A DNA stretch of 6,481 bases from positions 1 to 6,481 of the forward strand of contig JAHZEE010000102.1 of assembly GCA_019421975.1 (NCBI GenBank), in the 5' to 3' direction. The first letter of the stretch is position 1. Each line of letters starts with the position of its first letter. The translations under genes were made by a program, and so were the position numbers. Of this stretch, positions 1-6,481 are shown in pieces. The notes under the pieces were generated by a model. It did not search any database and was not told the DNA's origin. It was given only the letters and a program-made list of their open reading frames with translations. This stretch comes from Clostridiales bacterium. GTDB lineage: Bacteria > Bacillota > Clostridia > Oscillospirales > Oscillospiraceae.

Positions 1-1423
1 GCTCATAGGTCATCTCAATTTTGTCGTAGTCGGTCTGAGGCTTAGTGCCGCGCAGGGTGATGTTGACATACCCGTCTGCCACATTGGCCTCCACCAGAAT
101 CGGATTTTCCAGATTGTTTTTAAACTTGTAATCCAGCGAACCCCAGTAGACCGTCGCGTCCATACCCATGGGCACATAGGTGACGGCGAACATGTGCTCT
201 GTGCGCTCCACCTGCTCCAGGTTTGCCAGCAGCGTGCACATATAGATGGTCGAGGAGACCTGGCAGACGCCGCCGCCCAGCTGGGACTCAGAGTTGCCGG
301 AGACATAGACGATGGCGGATTTGTAGCCCTTCTCCGCGGTCCGCTCGCCCACAATGCCGTTGAACGAGAACACATCGCCCGGATTGAGAATGGTGTTGTT
401 GATGGCCTTGCAGGCCAGATCCAGATTGTTGGTACGGTTGGCGTTGACCACATGGGGGGAGGAATAACTGCTGAGTACATCGGGGAACAGCTCGGCCTTG
501 ACATCCTCCAGCGTCTTTTCCGGGGCGATGTCGCCCAGTGCCAGCGTAAAGACAGCGCCCTCTGCAGCGGCATCCTGCTGCTGCTTGGCGGCGGTCAGAT
601 CAAAGCCGAAGCCATTGACCTCCGGGACGAGCACATGGTTGGCCTCGTCGTAGTAGGCGTCGGCCATGTCGGTGCACAGCTCCTGGTAGAGCGCGTCGAG
701 GTCCACCGGATGATAGTGGTCCACATCATAGCTGAACAGCAGCACATTGAAGTCGTTCTGCCGGTAGGCGGTCTCCACCGCGGCCAGCAGCGCCTCCGTG
801 TCCAGCGAGCGGCCGGAGGTTCCCACCTGAATGGTGACGATCCCCTGGGCCGTGTCCACGGTGGAGACAGAGTCCACCCGCGGCGTCAGCGCCTCGGCGG
901 CCGCCTGGGAGATGACCTCCGAGAGATAGTCGGTGTTGAGGGTCAGTGAGTCAGACACATCGATGTTGTGGGTACTCTCCTGGGCATGCCTGCGCAGACT
1001 GGCGCGGGAAAATACATTGCCCGTATGCCCGTATTCCCAGGCCTTCTCGACTGCGGCCTCGACATCGATGGAGGCCTGTACCTGCTGGGGATCAAATTCC
1101 AGCGTCCGGTCCGGCAGCTGAACTGTGAGCGGCAGGGTGCCGTAGGTCTGCGTGACCGCCTCCTGCAGCTTCTGGGTGGCCTGCTGCCGGGTCATTCCGC
1201 CCAGATTCTGGTCCATCACATAGACATTGGGCAAAATGGTATCATCGCTGGCGACAACGGCGGCATAGCCGAATGCGCCGCCGGCGCCCACAAGTAAAAT
1301 AGCAGCCACACAGATCAAAATGACCGTGGCCCGCCGCCGCTTGGAGCCGGATGGTACTCCCTTTTTGCCTTTGGGGCGGTTTTTGTCACCGCCGCCTGCT
1401 AAAAATTTACCGTTCTTGCTAAT
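1..1423 (-). CDS. VanW-family membrane-anchored envelope protein with putative peptidoglycan-binding region, 3' end outside window
   Basis: 474 codons are visible and the frame is still open at the left edge, so the C-terminus is missing. The N-terminus is basic (several Lys, then KRRR at 28-31), followed by one hydrophobic segment at about 32-57, which fits a membrane anchor with the rest outside. Residues ~62-330 resemble the YoaR-type region usually annotated as peptidoglycan-binding (PG_binding_4), including NVYVMDQNLGGMT at 66-78. The VanW domain spans ~330-455 with its hallmarks: PGDVFSFN near 348-355, GERT, GGGVCQVSS with Cys387, and YVPMGMDATV. VanW proteins occur in vanB-type glycopeptide-resistance clusters and, far more often, as chromosomal proteins of unknown biochemical function in Firmicutes, so no resistance role should be inferred. 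No ATG, GTG or TTG lies between the in-frame stop at 1438-1436 and the membrane segment. The start chosen is ATT at 1423-1421, eight bases after AGGGAG. The family call is firm; the start is less so. Confidence 0.9.
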   Translation of the reverse strand, partial: MSKNGKFLAGGGDKNRPKGKKGVPSGSKRRRATVILICVAAILLVGAGGAFGYAAVVASDDTILPNVYVMDQNLGGMTRQQATQKLQEAVTQTYGTLPLTVQLPDRTLEFDPQQVQASIDVEAAVEKAWEYGHTGNVFSRASLRRHAQESTHNIDVSDSLTLNTDYLSEVISQAAAEALTPRVDSVSTVDTAQGIVTIQVGTSGRSLDTEALLAAVETAYRQNDFNVLLFSYDVDHYHPVDLDALYQELCTDMADAYYDEANHVLVPEVNGFGFDLTAAKQQQDAAAEGAVFTLALGDIAPEKTLEDVKAELFPDVLSSYSSPHVVNANRTNNLDLACKAINNTILNPGDVFSFNGIVGERTAEKGYKSAIVYVSGNSESQLGGGVCQVSSTIYMCTLLANLEQVERTEHMFAVTYVPMGMDATVYWGSLDYKFKNNLENPILVEANVADGYVNITLRGTKPQTDYDKIEMTYE

Positions 1424-1431
1424 GAGAATCG

Positions 1432-1437
1432 CTCCCT
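1432..1437 (-). promoter_or_regulatory. Ribosome binding site of the VanW-family gene
   Basis: AGGGAG on the minus strand lies eight bases before the ATT at 1423-1421. This spacing is what singles out that ATT. An earlier in-frame ATT at 1429-1427 would be only two bases away, and the first TTG or GTG lies inside the hydrophobic segment. Confidence 0.6.
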
Positions 1438-1507
1438 ATCGCGTCATCTGAAAGTTGGATGATCATTCGACTATGGACGACAAACTTCGCCCTCCATATT
1501 CCTACCT

Positions 1508-1537
1508 ATTATAACGGAAAACAAATGGGAAATGCAA
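1508..1537 (-). promoter_or_regulatory. Probable sigma-70/SigA promoter for the VanW-family gene
   Basis: On the minus strand a perfect TATAAT (1513-1508) is preceded, 18 bases upstream, by TTGCAT (1537-1532), which matches the -35 consensus only in its TTG half. The surroundings are AT-rich against a GC-rich background. It lies just after the mfd stop codon and about 85 bases before the VanW start, suggesting independent transcription. The -10 is convincing and the -35 is weak. No factor-independent terminator is visible between mfd and this promoter. Confidence 0.6.
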
Positions 1538-1551
1538 TTACAAATCTGCAA

Positions 1552-4431
1552 CTATCCCATCTCATTTTGGTTAAAATTCTGGGTGTTTTCTACAATTTTA
1601 CCAAATTCGTCGATAAATGCACGGGCCGCCTTGAGGGGCCGTTCATCCGCCTTCAGCTTGAGCATCAGAACGGGGGTGCTGCCGGCGGCGAGGTAGATCC
1701 GCCCCTTGTTATAGGGATCGGCACAGACCGCGGAGACAGCCTCGAAGTTGAGCGCGCCCAGGGTGAAATGGATCTGGTTGTTCTTTTGGCTGATGTCGCG
1801 GATCCCGGCCTTGGAGGCCGCGGCGCGCAGCAGGGCGGTGTCGAGCAGATTGAGAACGCTCTTGGGCGGATCGCCGTAGCGGTCAACCAGCTCCGAAAGC
1901 AGATCGTCGCAGTCGGCCTGGGTTCGTACGGCCGCCATGCGGCGGTACAGATCCATGCGCTGCTCGCCCGAATCCACATAGGATTTGGGAATGTTGGCGG
2001 CGATGGCCAGATCGGCAGTGCACTCCACCGTCTGCTCAGAGCGCTCGCCCCGCTCTTCCAGCACGGCCTCCTCCAGAAGCTTCAGGTACATGTCGTAGCC
2101 CACGGACATCAGATGGCCCGACTGCTCCGCGCCCAGCAGGTTGCCGGCGCCGCGGATCTCCAGATCCCGCATGGCGATTTTAAAGCCGGAGCCGAACTCG
2201 GCAAACTCGCGGATCGCGCCCAGGCGCTTTTCCGCCACCTCACTGAGTACTTTGCCCGGACGGAAGGTGAGATATGCAAAGGCGTGGCGGGTGGAGCGTC
2301 CCACCCGGCCGCGCAGCTGGTGCAGCTGCGCCAGACCCAGCCGGTCGGCGTCTTCGATGATGAGCGTATTGACATTGGGAATGTCGATGCCGGTCTCGAT
2401 GATGGAGGTGCAGATGAGCACCTGGATCTCCCCGTCGGCCATGCGCTGCATCACATCGCCCAGCTCCTCCTCATTCATCCGGCCGTGGGCCACGGCCACA
2501 GTGATGCCGGCGATGCGCTGCTGCATGCGGTAGGCGCACTGGGCGATGGTCTCAATGCGGTTGTGCAGGTAGTAGACCTGCCCGCCGCGGGCCAGCTCCC
2601 GGCGGATGGCGTCGTCCAGGATTCGGTCGTCGTGCTCCATCACAAAGGTCTGCACCGGATAGCGGTCCTGGGGCGGCTCCTCGATGGTGGACATGTCCCG
2701 GATGCCGGACAGGGCCATATTGAGGGTGCGCGGGATGGGCGTGGCCGAGAGGGTCAGCACATCCACGCCCTTGGACAGCTCCTTGAGCCGCTCTTTGTGG
2801 CTGACGCCGAACCGCTGCTCCTCGTCCACGATCAAAAGGCCCAGATCCTGGAATTTGATGTCCTTCTGCAGCAGCTTGTGGGTGCCGACCACCAGGTCAA
2901 TCCGGCCCGCGGCCAGATCCTTGAGGGTCTGCTTCTGCTGCGCGGCGGTGCGGAAGCGCGAGAGCACATCGATGTTGACCGGAAAGCCCGAAAATCGCTT
3001 GACGCAGGTGAGATAGTGCTGCTGGGCAAGCACCGTGGTGGGCACCAGAATGGCCACCTGCTTGCCGTCCATAATGGCCTTCATGGCCGCGCGCAGCGCC
3101 ACCTCGGTCTTGCCGAAGCCCACATCGCCGCAGAGCAGCCGGTCCATGGGGGTGGGCCGCTCCATATCGGTCTTGATCTCCGCGATGGAGCGGAGCTGAT
3201 CGTCAGTTTCGGCGTATTCAAAGCTGTCTTCAAACTCCATCTGCCAGGGGGAGTCCGGCGAGAACGCATAGCCGGGCCGCCGCTTGCGCTCGGCATAGAG
3301 CTGGATGAGGCCGCCGGCCAGGTCCTTGGCCGCCGCCTTGGCGCGGGCCTTGGTCTTCTCCCAGGCGTCGCCGCCGAGCCGGTTGAGGCGCACGGTCTGG
3401 TCCTCGCCGCCGCCAATGTACTTGCTCACCAGATCCAGCTGCGTGGCCGGCACATAGAGCACATCCGTGCCGTGGTAGGCAATTTTCACATAGTCCTTGA
3501 TGACGCCGTCCATCTTCATGGGCTCCATGCCCATGTAGCGGCCGATGCCGTGATGCTCGTGAACCACCAGATCGCCCGGCGAGAGGTCCGTAAAGGAGTT
3601 GAGCTTCTGCCGGTTGGAGCGGCGGTCCTTGCGGCCAGACCGCTTGCGGCTCTGGGCGGTGATCTGCCCCTCGGTCAAAATGGCCAGCTGCAGGGCCGGA
3701 TACTCCATGCCGGCCGGCAGCGCGCCCTCGGTCAGCAGGATCTCCCCCGGCTTCGGCGGCCGGGAGGCGGGGAAATCCAGCACCCCGGTCAGGTTGTGGT
3801 CCCGGAGCACCTGCTGCAAAATCTCTCCCCGGCGGCGGTTGCCACAGAACACCCAGGCGCGGAACTGCTGTACCTGGTACGCGGCCAGATCCTCACAGGC
3901 GGTCTCCAGACTGCCCCCGTAGGAGGGCAGATGCTTGGCCGTGACAGACAGCAGCTGCCTGGGCGGCAGCGCATCGGGAAATTTGGCGGACAGGAAGTTG
4001 TCCAGATACAGGACGCTGTGCCCCGTCAGGCTCCGGCACAGGCCCTCCCAGCTCTGATAGAACTCGCACAGCTCCCCGCAGACCACGCCGCGCTCCAGCA
4101 TGGCGTCGAGGGTCTGGCCCAGATTCTCCTGCACAGCCTCGGCGGCGTGGGCCACTGCGCCGTGGTCGCTGAACACCACGCAGGCGTCCCTGGAGAGGTA
4201 GTCGGCGGCGCAGGCAAATTCCGGGTAGACGAGGCCGCAATAGCGGTCGGCGGCCGGAAAGGAGATGCCGTTTTCCAGCCGCTCCAGATCGCGCTCCAGC
4301 GTGGCGATCAGCGCCTCGTGGGGCTTTTTCCGCCGCTTCTGGCGGGCGATCAGCGCCTGCAGGTCCGCCGTCAGACCGGCCAGGCCGTCCGGATGCAGCC
4401 GAGGCTGCACCTCCGCGGAGGGCAGCAGCAC
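1552..4431 (-). CDS. mfd: Transcription-repair coupling factor Mfd, main (C-terminal) part, downstream of a frame break
   Basis: Mfd is an ATP-driven DNA translocase that pushes stalled RNA polymerase off DNA and recruits UvrA to start strand-specific excision repair. This frame holds 959 codons from a GTG at 4431 and keeps sense back to about 4443. Numbered in the restored protein (frame residue + 219), the RNA-polymerase-interacting domain lies near 495-565, with VVHEHHGIGRYMG from 508. Walker A GDVGFGKTE is at 654-662 (Lys660), the DEEQ box at ~755, LTLSATPIPRT is motif III, and TSIIETGIDIP and QLRGRVGRS are motifs V and VI. The TRCF C-terminal domain follows (PKSYVDSGEQRMDLYRRM and onward). 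Restored length is about 1178 residues, normal for the family. The GTG is probably not a genuine start: alone this product would lack most of the UvrB-like, UvrA-contacting module. A GGAG does lie six bases before it. Stop is TAG at 1554-1552. Confidence 0.93.
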   Translation of the reverse strand: MLLPSAEVQPRLHPDGLAGLTADLQALIARQKRRKKPHEALIATLERDLERLENGISFPAADRYCGLVYPEFACAADYLSRDACVVFSDHGAVAHAAEAVQENLGQTLDAMLERGVVCGELCEFYQSWEGLCRSLTGHSVLYLDNFLSAKFPDALPPRQLLSVTAKHLPSYGGSLETACEDLAAYQVQQFRAWVFCGNRRRGEILQQVLRDHNLTGVLDFPASRPPKPGEILLTEGALPAGMEYPALQLAILTEGQITAQSRKRSGRKDRRSNRQKLNSFTDLSPGDLVVHEHHGIGRYMGMEPMKMDGVIKDYVKIAYHGTDVLYVPATQLDLVSKYIGGGEDQTVRLNRLGGDAWEKTKARAKAAAKDLAGGLIQLYAERKRRPGYAFSPDSPWQMEFEDSFEYAETDDQLRSIAEIKTDMERPTPMDRLLCGDVGFGKTEVALRAAMKAIMDGKQVAILVPTTVLAQQHYLTCVKRFSGFPVNIDVLSRFRTAAQQKQTLKDLAAGRIDLVVGTHKLLQKDIKFQDLGLLIVDEEQRFGVSHKERLKELSKGVDVLTLSATPIPRTLNMALSGIRDMSTIEEPPQDRYPVQTFVMEHDDRILDDAIRRELARGGQVYYLHNRIETIAQCAYRMQQRIAGITVAVAHGRMNEEELGDVMQRMADGEIQVLICTSIIETGIDIPNVNTLIIEDADRLGLAQLHQLRGRVGRSTRHAFAYLTFRPGKVLSEVAEKRLGAIREFAEFGSGFKIAMRDLEIRGAGNLLGAEQSGHLMSVGYDMYLKLLEEAVLEERGERSEQTVECTADLAIAANIPKSYVDSGEQRMDLYRRMAAVRTQADCDDLLSELVDRYGDPPKSVLNLLDTALLRAAASKAGIRDISQKNNQIHFTLGALNFEAVSAVCADPYNKGRIYLAAGSTPVLMLKLKADERPLKAARAFIDEFGKIVENTQNFNQNEMG

Positions 4432-4444
4432 GGCCCGCTCCAGT

Positions 4445-5080
4445 CCGGCGCTGGCTCACGGTGTCGAAATAGCCCATGGCGTCCCGAGTGTCGCCAAAAA
4501 ATTCGCACCGGATGGGCGTGTCCTGCGCCGGCGAGAACACATCGAGAATGCCGCCGCGCAGGGAAAACTGTCCCACGCCCTCTACCATGGGCGTGCGGGT
4601 GTAGCCGGCGCTGGTGAGCCGCTGCGTCAGATCGTCCAGGCGATATTCGGCGCCGGCCTGCAGTACGATGGCAGAGGAGAACAGGGTCTGCCTGGGCATG
4701 GTGCGCAGGCTCAGCGCCTCCACGGAGGTGACCAGAATCGGGACAGCCCCCTGGCCCAGGTCGTAGAGCACCCGGAGCCGCTTCTGTTCCCAGCCCCGGG
4801 AGACCGTGCTGGCGTCGTAGAGCGTCAGCTCCCGCGTGGGCAGGAAGGCGGGCACCTCGGTGGAAAACGCCTGCAGCTCCCGGATGGTCCGGCGGGCGCT
4901 CTCCTCGTCCTGGCAGACAATGGCCAGAGGCCGACCGGTGTCCTGCCGCAGCGCGGCCAGAACATGGGCCCGGTGTACCGTGCCCAGCCCGGACAGGCAG
5001 ATGGCCTGCCCCGCCTCGGCCGCCTGGCACAGCGTGCGGTACTCCGGCAGATCCCGGAGAACGGTGTTGAGAAGGTTCAT
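4445..5080 (-). CDS. mfd: Transcription-repair coupling factor Mfd, N-terminal part, frame broken at its 3' end
   Basis: These 212 codons encode the start of Mfd (MNLLNTVLRDLPEY onward): the UvrB-homology module that contacts UvrA. The UvrB-like RGGILDVFSP is visible at about residues 180-190, followed by CEFFGD and DTVSQR ending at Arg211. The ATG at 5080-5078 is supported by AGGAAAGGAG five bases upstream. After CGG at 4447-4445 the frame loses all Mfd similarity and runs as Arg/Ala/Gly-rich nonsense to a stop at 3893, while Mfd sequence resumes in another frame at CTG (4443-4441, LERAVLLPSAEVQP). Mfd proteins I recall have four residues between SQR and the position of this Leu; here four nucleotides remain, fitting an 8-nucleotide loss. 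This may be a real mutation or a sequencing or assembly error. No slippery heptamer suggests programmed shifting. Confidence 0.9.
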
Positions 5081-5085
5081 AGCAG

Positions 5086-5095
5086 CTCCTTTCCT
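5086..5095 (-). promoter_or_regulatory. Ribosome binding site of mfd
   Basis: AGGAAAGGAG on the minus strand, five bases before the ATG at 5080-5078. It fixes the mfd start over the longer open frame that extends upstream to 5167, whose extra residues (MTDGRVGDFP...) do not resemble Mfd. Confidence 0.8.
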
Positions 5096-5123
5096 GTAAA
5101 AAATTGGCAATGAAACGGCGATC

Positions 5124-5162
5124 AGACGGGCGGGAATGGGGAAGTCCCCCACCCGTCCGTCT
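5124..5162 (-). terminator. Strong GC-rich hairpin between pth and mfd, possible terminator or attenuator
   Basis: An interrupted inverted repeat begins 13 bases after the pth stop. AGACGG pairs with CCGTCT, CGGG with CCCG, and GGGG with CCCC around a short loop. The minus-strand T-run (ATTTTTT, near 5100-5106) comes about 18 bases after the stem rather than directly after it, so this is not a textbook factor-independent terminator. It could reduce read-through into mfd, or protect or process the prs-pth messenger. No convincing mfd promoter was found in the gap: a TTGACA occurs at 5167-5162 but without a matching -10. Confidence 0.4.
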
Positions 5163-5175
5163 GTCAAATTGTGTG

Positions 5176-5763
5176 TTATTTCCCGTTGAATCGGTTGGCC
5201 GCGGCCGAAACGCCGTCGGTGATGACGGTGAGCGCGGCGTCTCTGGCGTGGTCCAGGGCGGTGTCCAGCAGCTTCTGGTCGGCCCTGGAGAAGGTGCCGA
5301 GTACCCAGTCTGCCAGGTCATAGTCCGCGTCCGGCTTGCCCCCGACGCCCACCTTCACCCGCGGAAAGCTCTGGGACTGCAGCGCGCCGATGATGGACTT
5401 GATGCCGTTATGGCCGCCGGCGGAGCCATCAGCGCGCACCCGGATCCGGCCCACGGGGAGCGAGATGTCGTCAAAGAGCACGAGTACGCGCTCCGGCGGA
5501 ATTTTATAAAAGCTGGCCGCCTGCAGGACGGCGATGCCGGAGAGATTCATAAAGGTCTCCGGCTTCAACAAGCACAGCTTCTGGCCCTCAAAGCTTGCCA
5601 TGGCGGTCAGACCCCGGAACTTCACCCGGTCCACCTTGACCTGCAGAAATTCGGCCACATGGTCCAGGGCGAGAAAGCCGCAGTTGTGACGGGTGCCGGC
5701 ATACTGCTTGCCGGGGTTGCCAAGGCCCACCAGGAGCCAGTCGCAGGAGGACTTTCCAAGCAT
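5176..5763 (-). CDS. pth: Peptidyl-tRNA hydrolase
   Basis: Pth cleaves the ester bond of peptidyl-tRNAs dropped from ribosomes, releasing tRNA for reuse in the cytoplasm. The product is 195 residues, normal for bacterial Pth (SpoVC in Bacillus). The signature VGLGNPGKQYAGTRHNCGF covers residues 12-30 and contains the catalytic His26 and Asn16 (E. coli His20 and Asn10). KPETFMNLSG at 67-76 carries Asn73 (E. coli Asn68), FDDISLPVG carries Asp98 (Asp93), and GSAGGHNGIKSI at 113-124 carries Asn119 (Asn114). All key residues are present. The ATG at 5763-5761 is chosen because it leaves only a few extra residues before the first beta strand. The frame is open to 5835, but that extension overlaps prs and is unlike Pth. 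One base separates the prs TGA from this ATG (TGAGATG), and no Shine-Dalgarno is visible, so translation is probably coupled to prs. Confidence 0.97.
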   Translation of the reverse strand: MLGKSSCDWLLVGLGNPGKQYAGTRHNCGFLALDHVAEFLQVKVDRVKFRGLTAMASFEGQKLCLLKPETFMNLSGIAVLQAASFYKIPPERVLVLFDDISLPVGRIRVRADGSAGGHNGIKSIIGALQSQSFPRVKVGVGGKPDADYDLADWVLGTFSRADQKLLDTALDHARDAALTVITDGVSAAANRFNGK

Positions 5764-5764
5764 C

Positions 5765-6481
<717 letters not shown>

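Larger units (their letters stand above)
1424..1551 (-). other. Intergenic region between mfd and the VanW-family gene
   Basis: This 128-base AT-richer gap contains the promoter, a possible leader of about 65-70 bases and the ribosome binding site. Within the leader an imperfect inverted repeat (1473-1497; arms ATGGA and TCCAT with further G-C and G-U pairs inside) overlaps an eight-codon reading frame (1497-1471, MEGEVCRP). Neither is strong enough to call a regulator or a peptide. There is no T-run after the hairpin, so it is not a typical terminator. Confidence 0.5.

Noticed and set aside
10..573. A 187-codon minus-strand frame inside the VanW gene
   Set aside because: It is the wrong frame of the same strand. 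The correct frame gives the VanW hallmarks; this one gives Arg/Ser/Pro/Trp-rich nonsense.
194..949. A 251-codon plus-strand frame opposite the VanW gene
   Set aside because: In register with the VanW frame; a codon-bias shadow with no family resemblance and no ribosome binding site supporting it.
1..1423. Glycopeptide-resistance (van) cluster suggested by the VanW domain
   Set aside because: No vanR, vanS, vanH, vanA/B or vanX is present in the window. The neighbours are housekeeping genes, and VanW-domain proteins are common in susceptible Firmicutes.
4440..4455. Programmed ribosomal frameshift in mfd
   Set aside because: No slippery heptamer is visible. The family alignment suggests missing nucleotides rather than a simple one-base slip, and Mfd is not known to use recoding.
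1459..4617. A 1052-codon open frame on the plus strand opposite mfd
   Set aside because: It is in codon register with mfd, so it stays open simply because mfd uses no TTA, CTA or TCA sense codons. Its translation is low-complexity (rich in Gly, Ala, Leu, His, Gln), has no recognisable domain, and crosses the mfd frame break.

Overview
The window is a GC-rich stretch with every recognisable gene on the minus strand. Read in that direction the order is prs (3' part), pth, mfd, then a VanW-domain envelope protein cut by the left edge. The prs-pth-mfd succession is the classical Firmicutes arrangement (B. subtilis has prs-ctc-spoVC/pth-fin-mfd). GC-rich codon choice, AGGAGG-type ribosome binding sites and a large VanW/YoaR-like protein suggest a high-GC member of the Clostridia, probably an Oscillospiraceae-type gut anaerobe. 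That placement is inference, not proof.

Layout from right to left. Positions 6481-5765 hold the last 238 residues of ribose-phosphate pyrophosphokinase; its start lies beyond the window. One base later pth (5763-5176) begins, with no Shine-Dalgarno of its own, so it is probably translationally coupled to prs. A 95-base gap (5175-5081) carries a strong GC hairpin and a good ribosome binding site for mfd. mfd runs from 5080 to 1552, but its frame breaks near 4444: residues 1-212 are in one frame and the remaining ~963 codons in another. Comparison with the family spacing fits a net loss of 8 nucleotides. A 128-base gap (1551-1424) contains a sigma-70-type promoter, and after it comes the VanW gene, which seems to start at ATT (1423-1421) and is still open at position 1.

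Functionally the first three genes are housekeeping: Prs makes PRPP for nucleotide synthesis, Pth recycles peptidyl-tRNA, and Mfd removes stalled RNA polymerase and recruits UvrA for repair. The VanW protein is probably anchored in the membrane and faces the cell wall; it appears to form a separate transcription unit.

I found no mobile element, CRISPR array, tRNA, rRNA or novel multi-gene system. The points most worth checking are the mfd frame break and the apparent non-canonical ATT start of the VanW gene. Several very long plus-strand open frames, one of 1052 codons, lie in codon register opposite the real genes and are composition artefacts.
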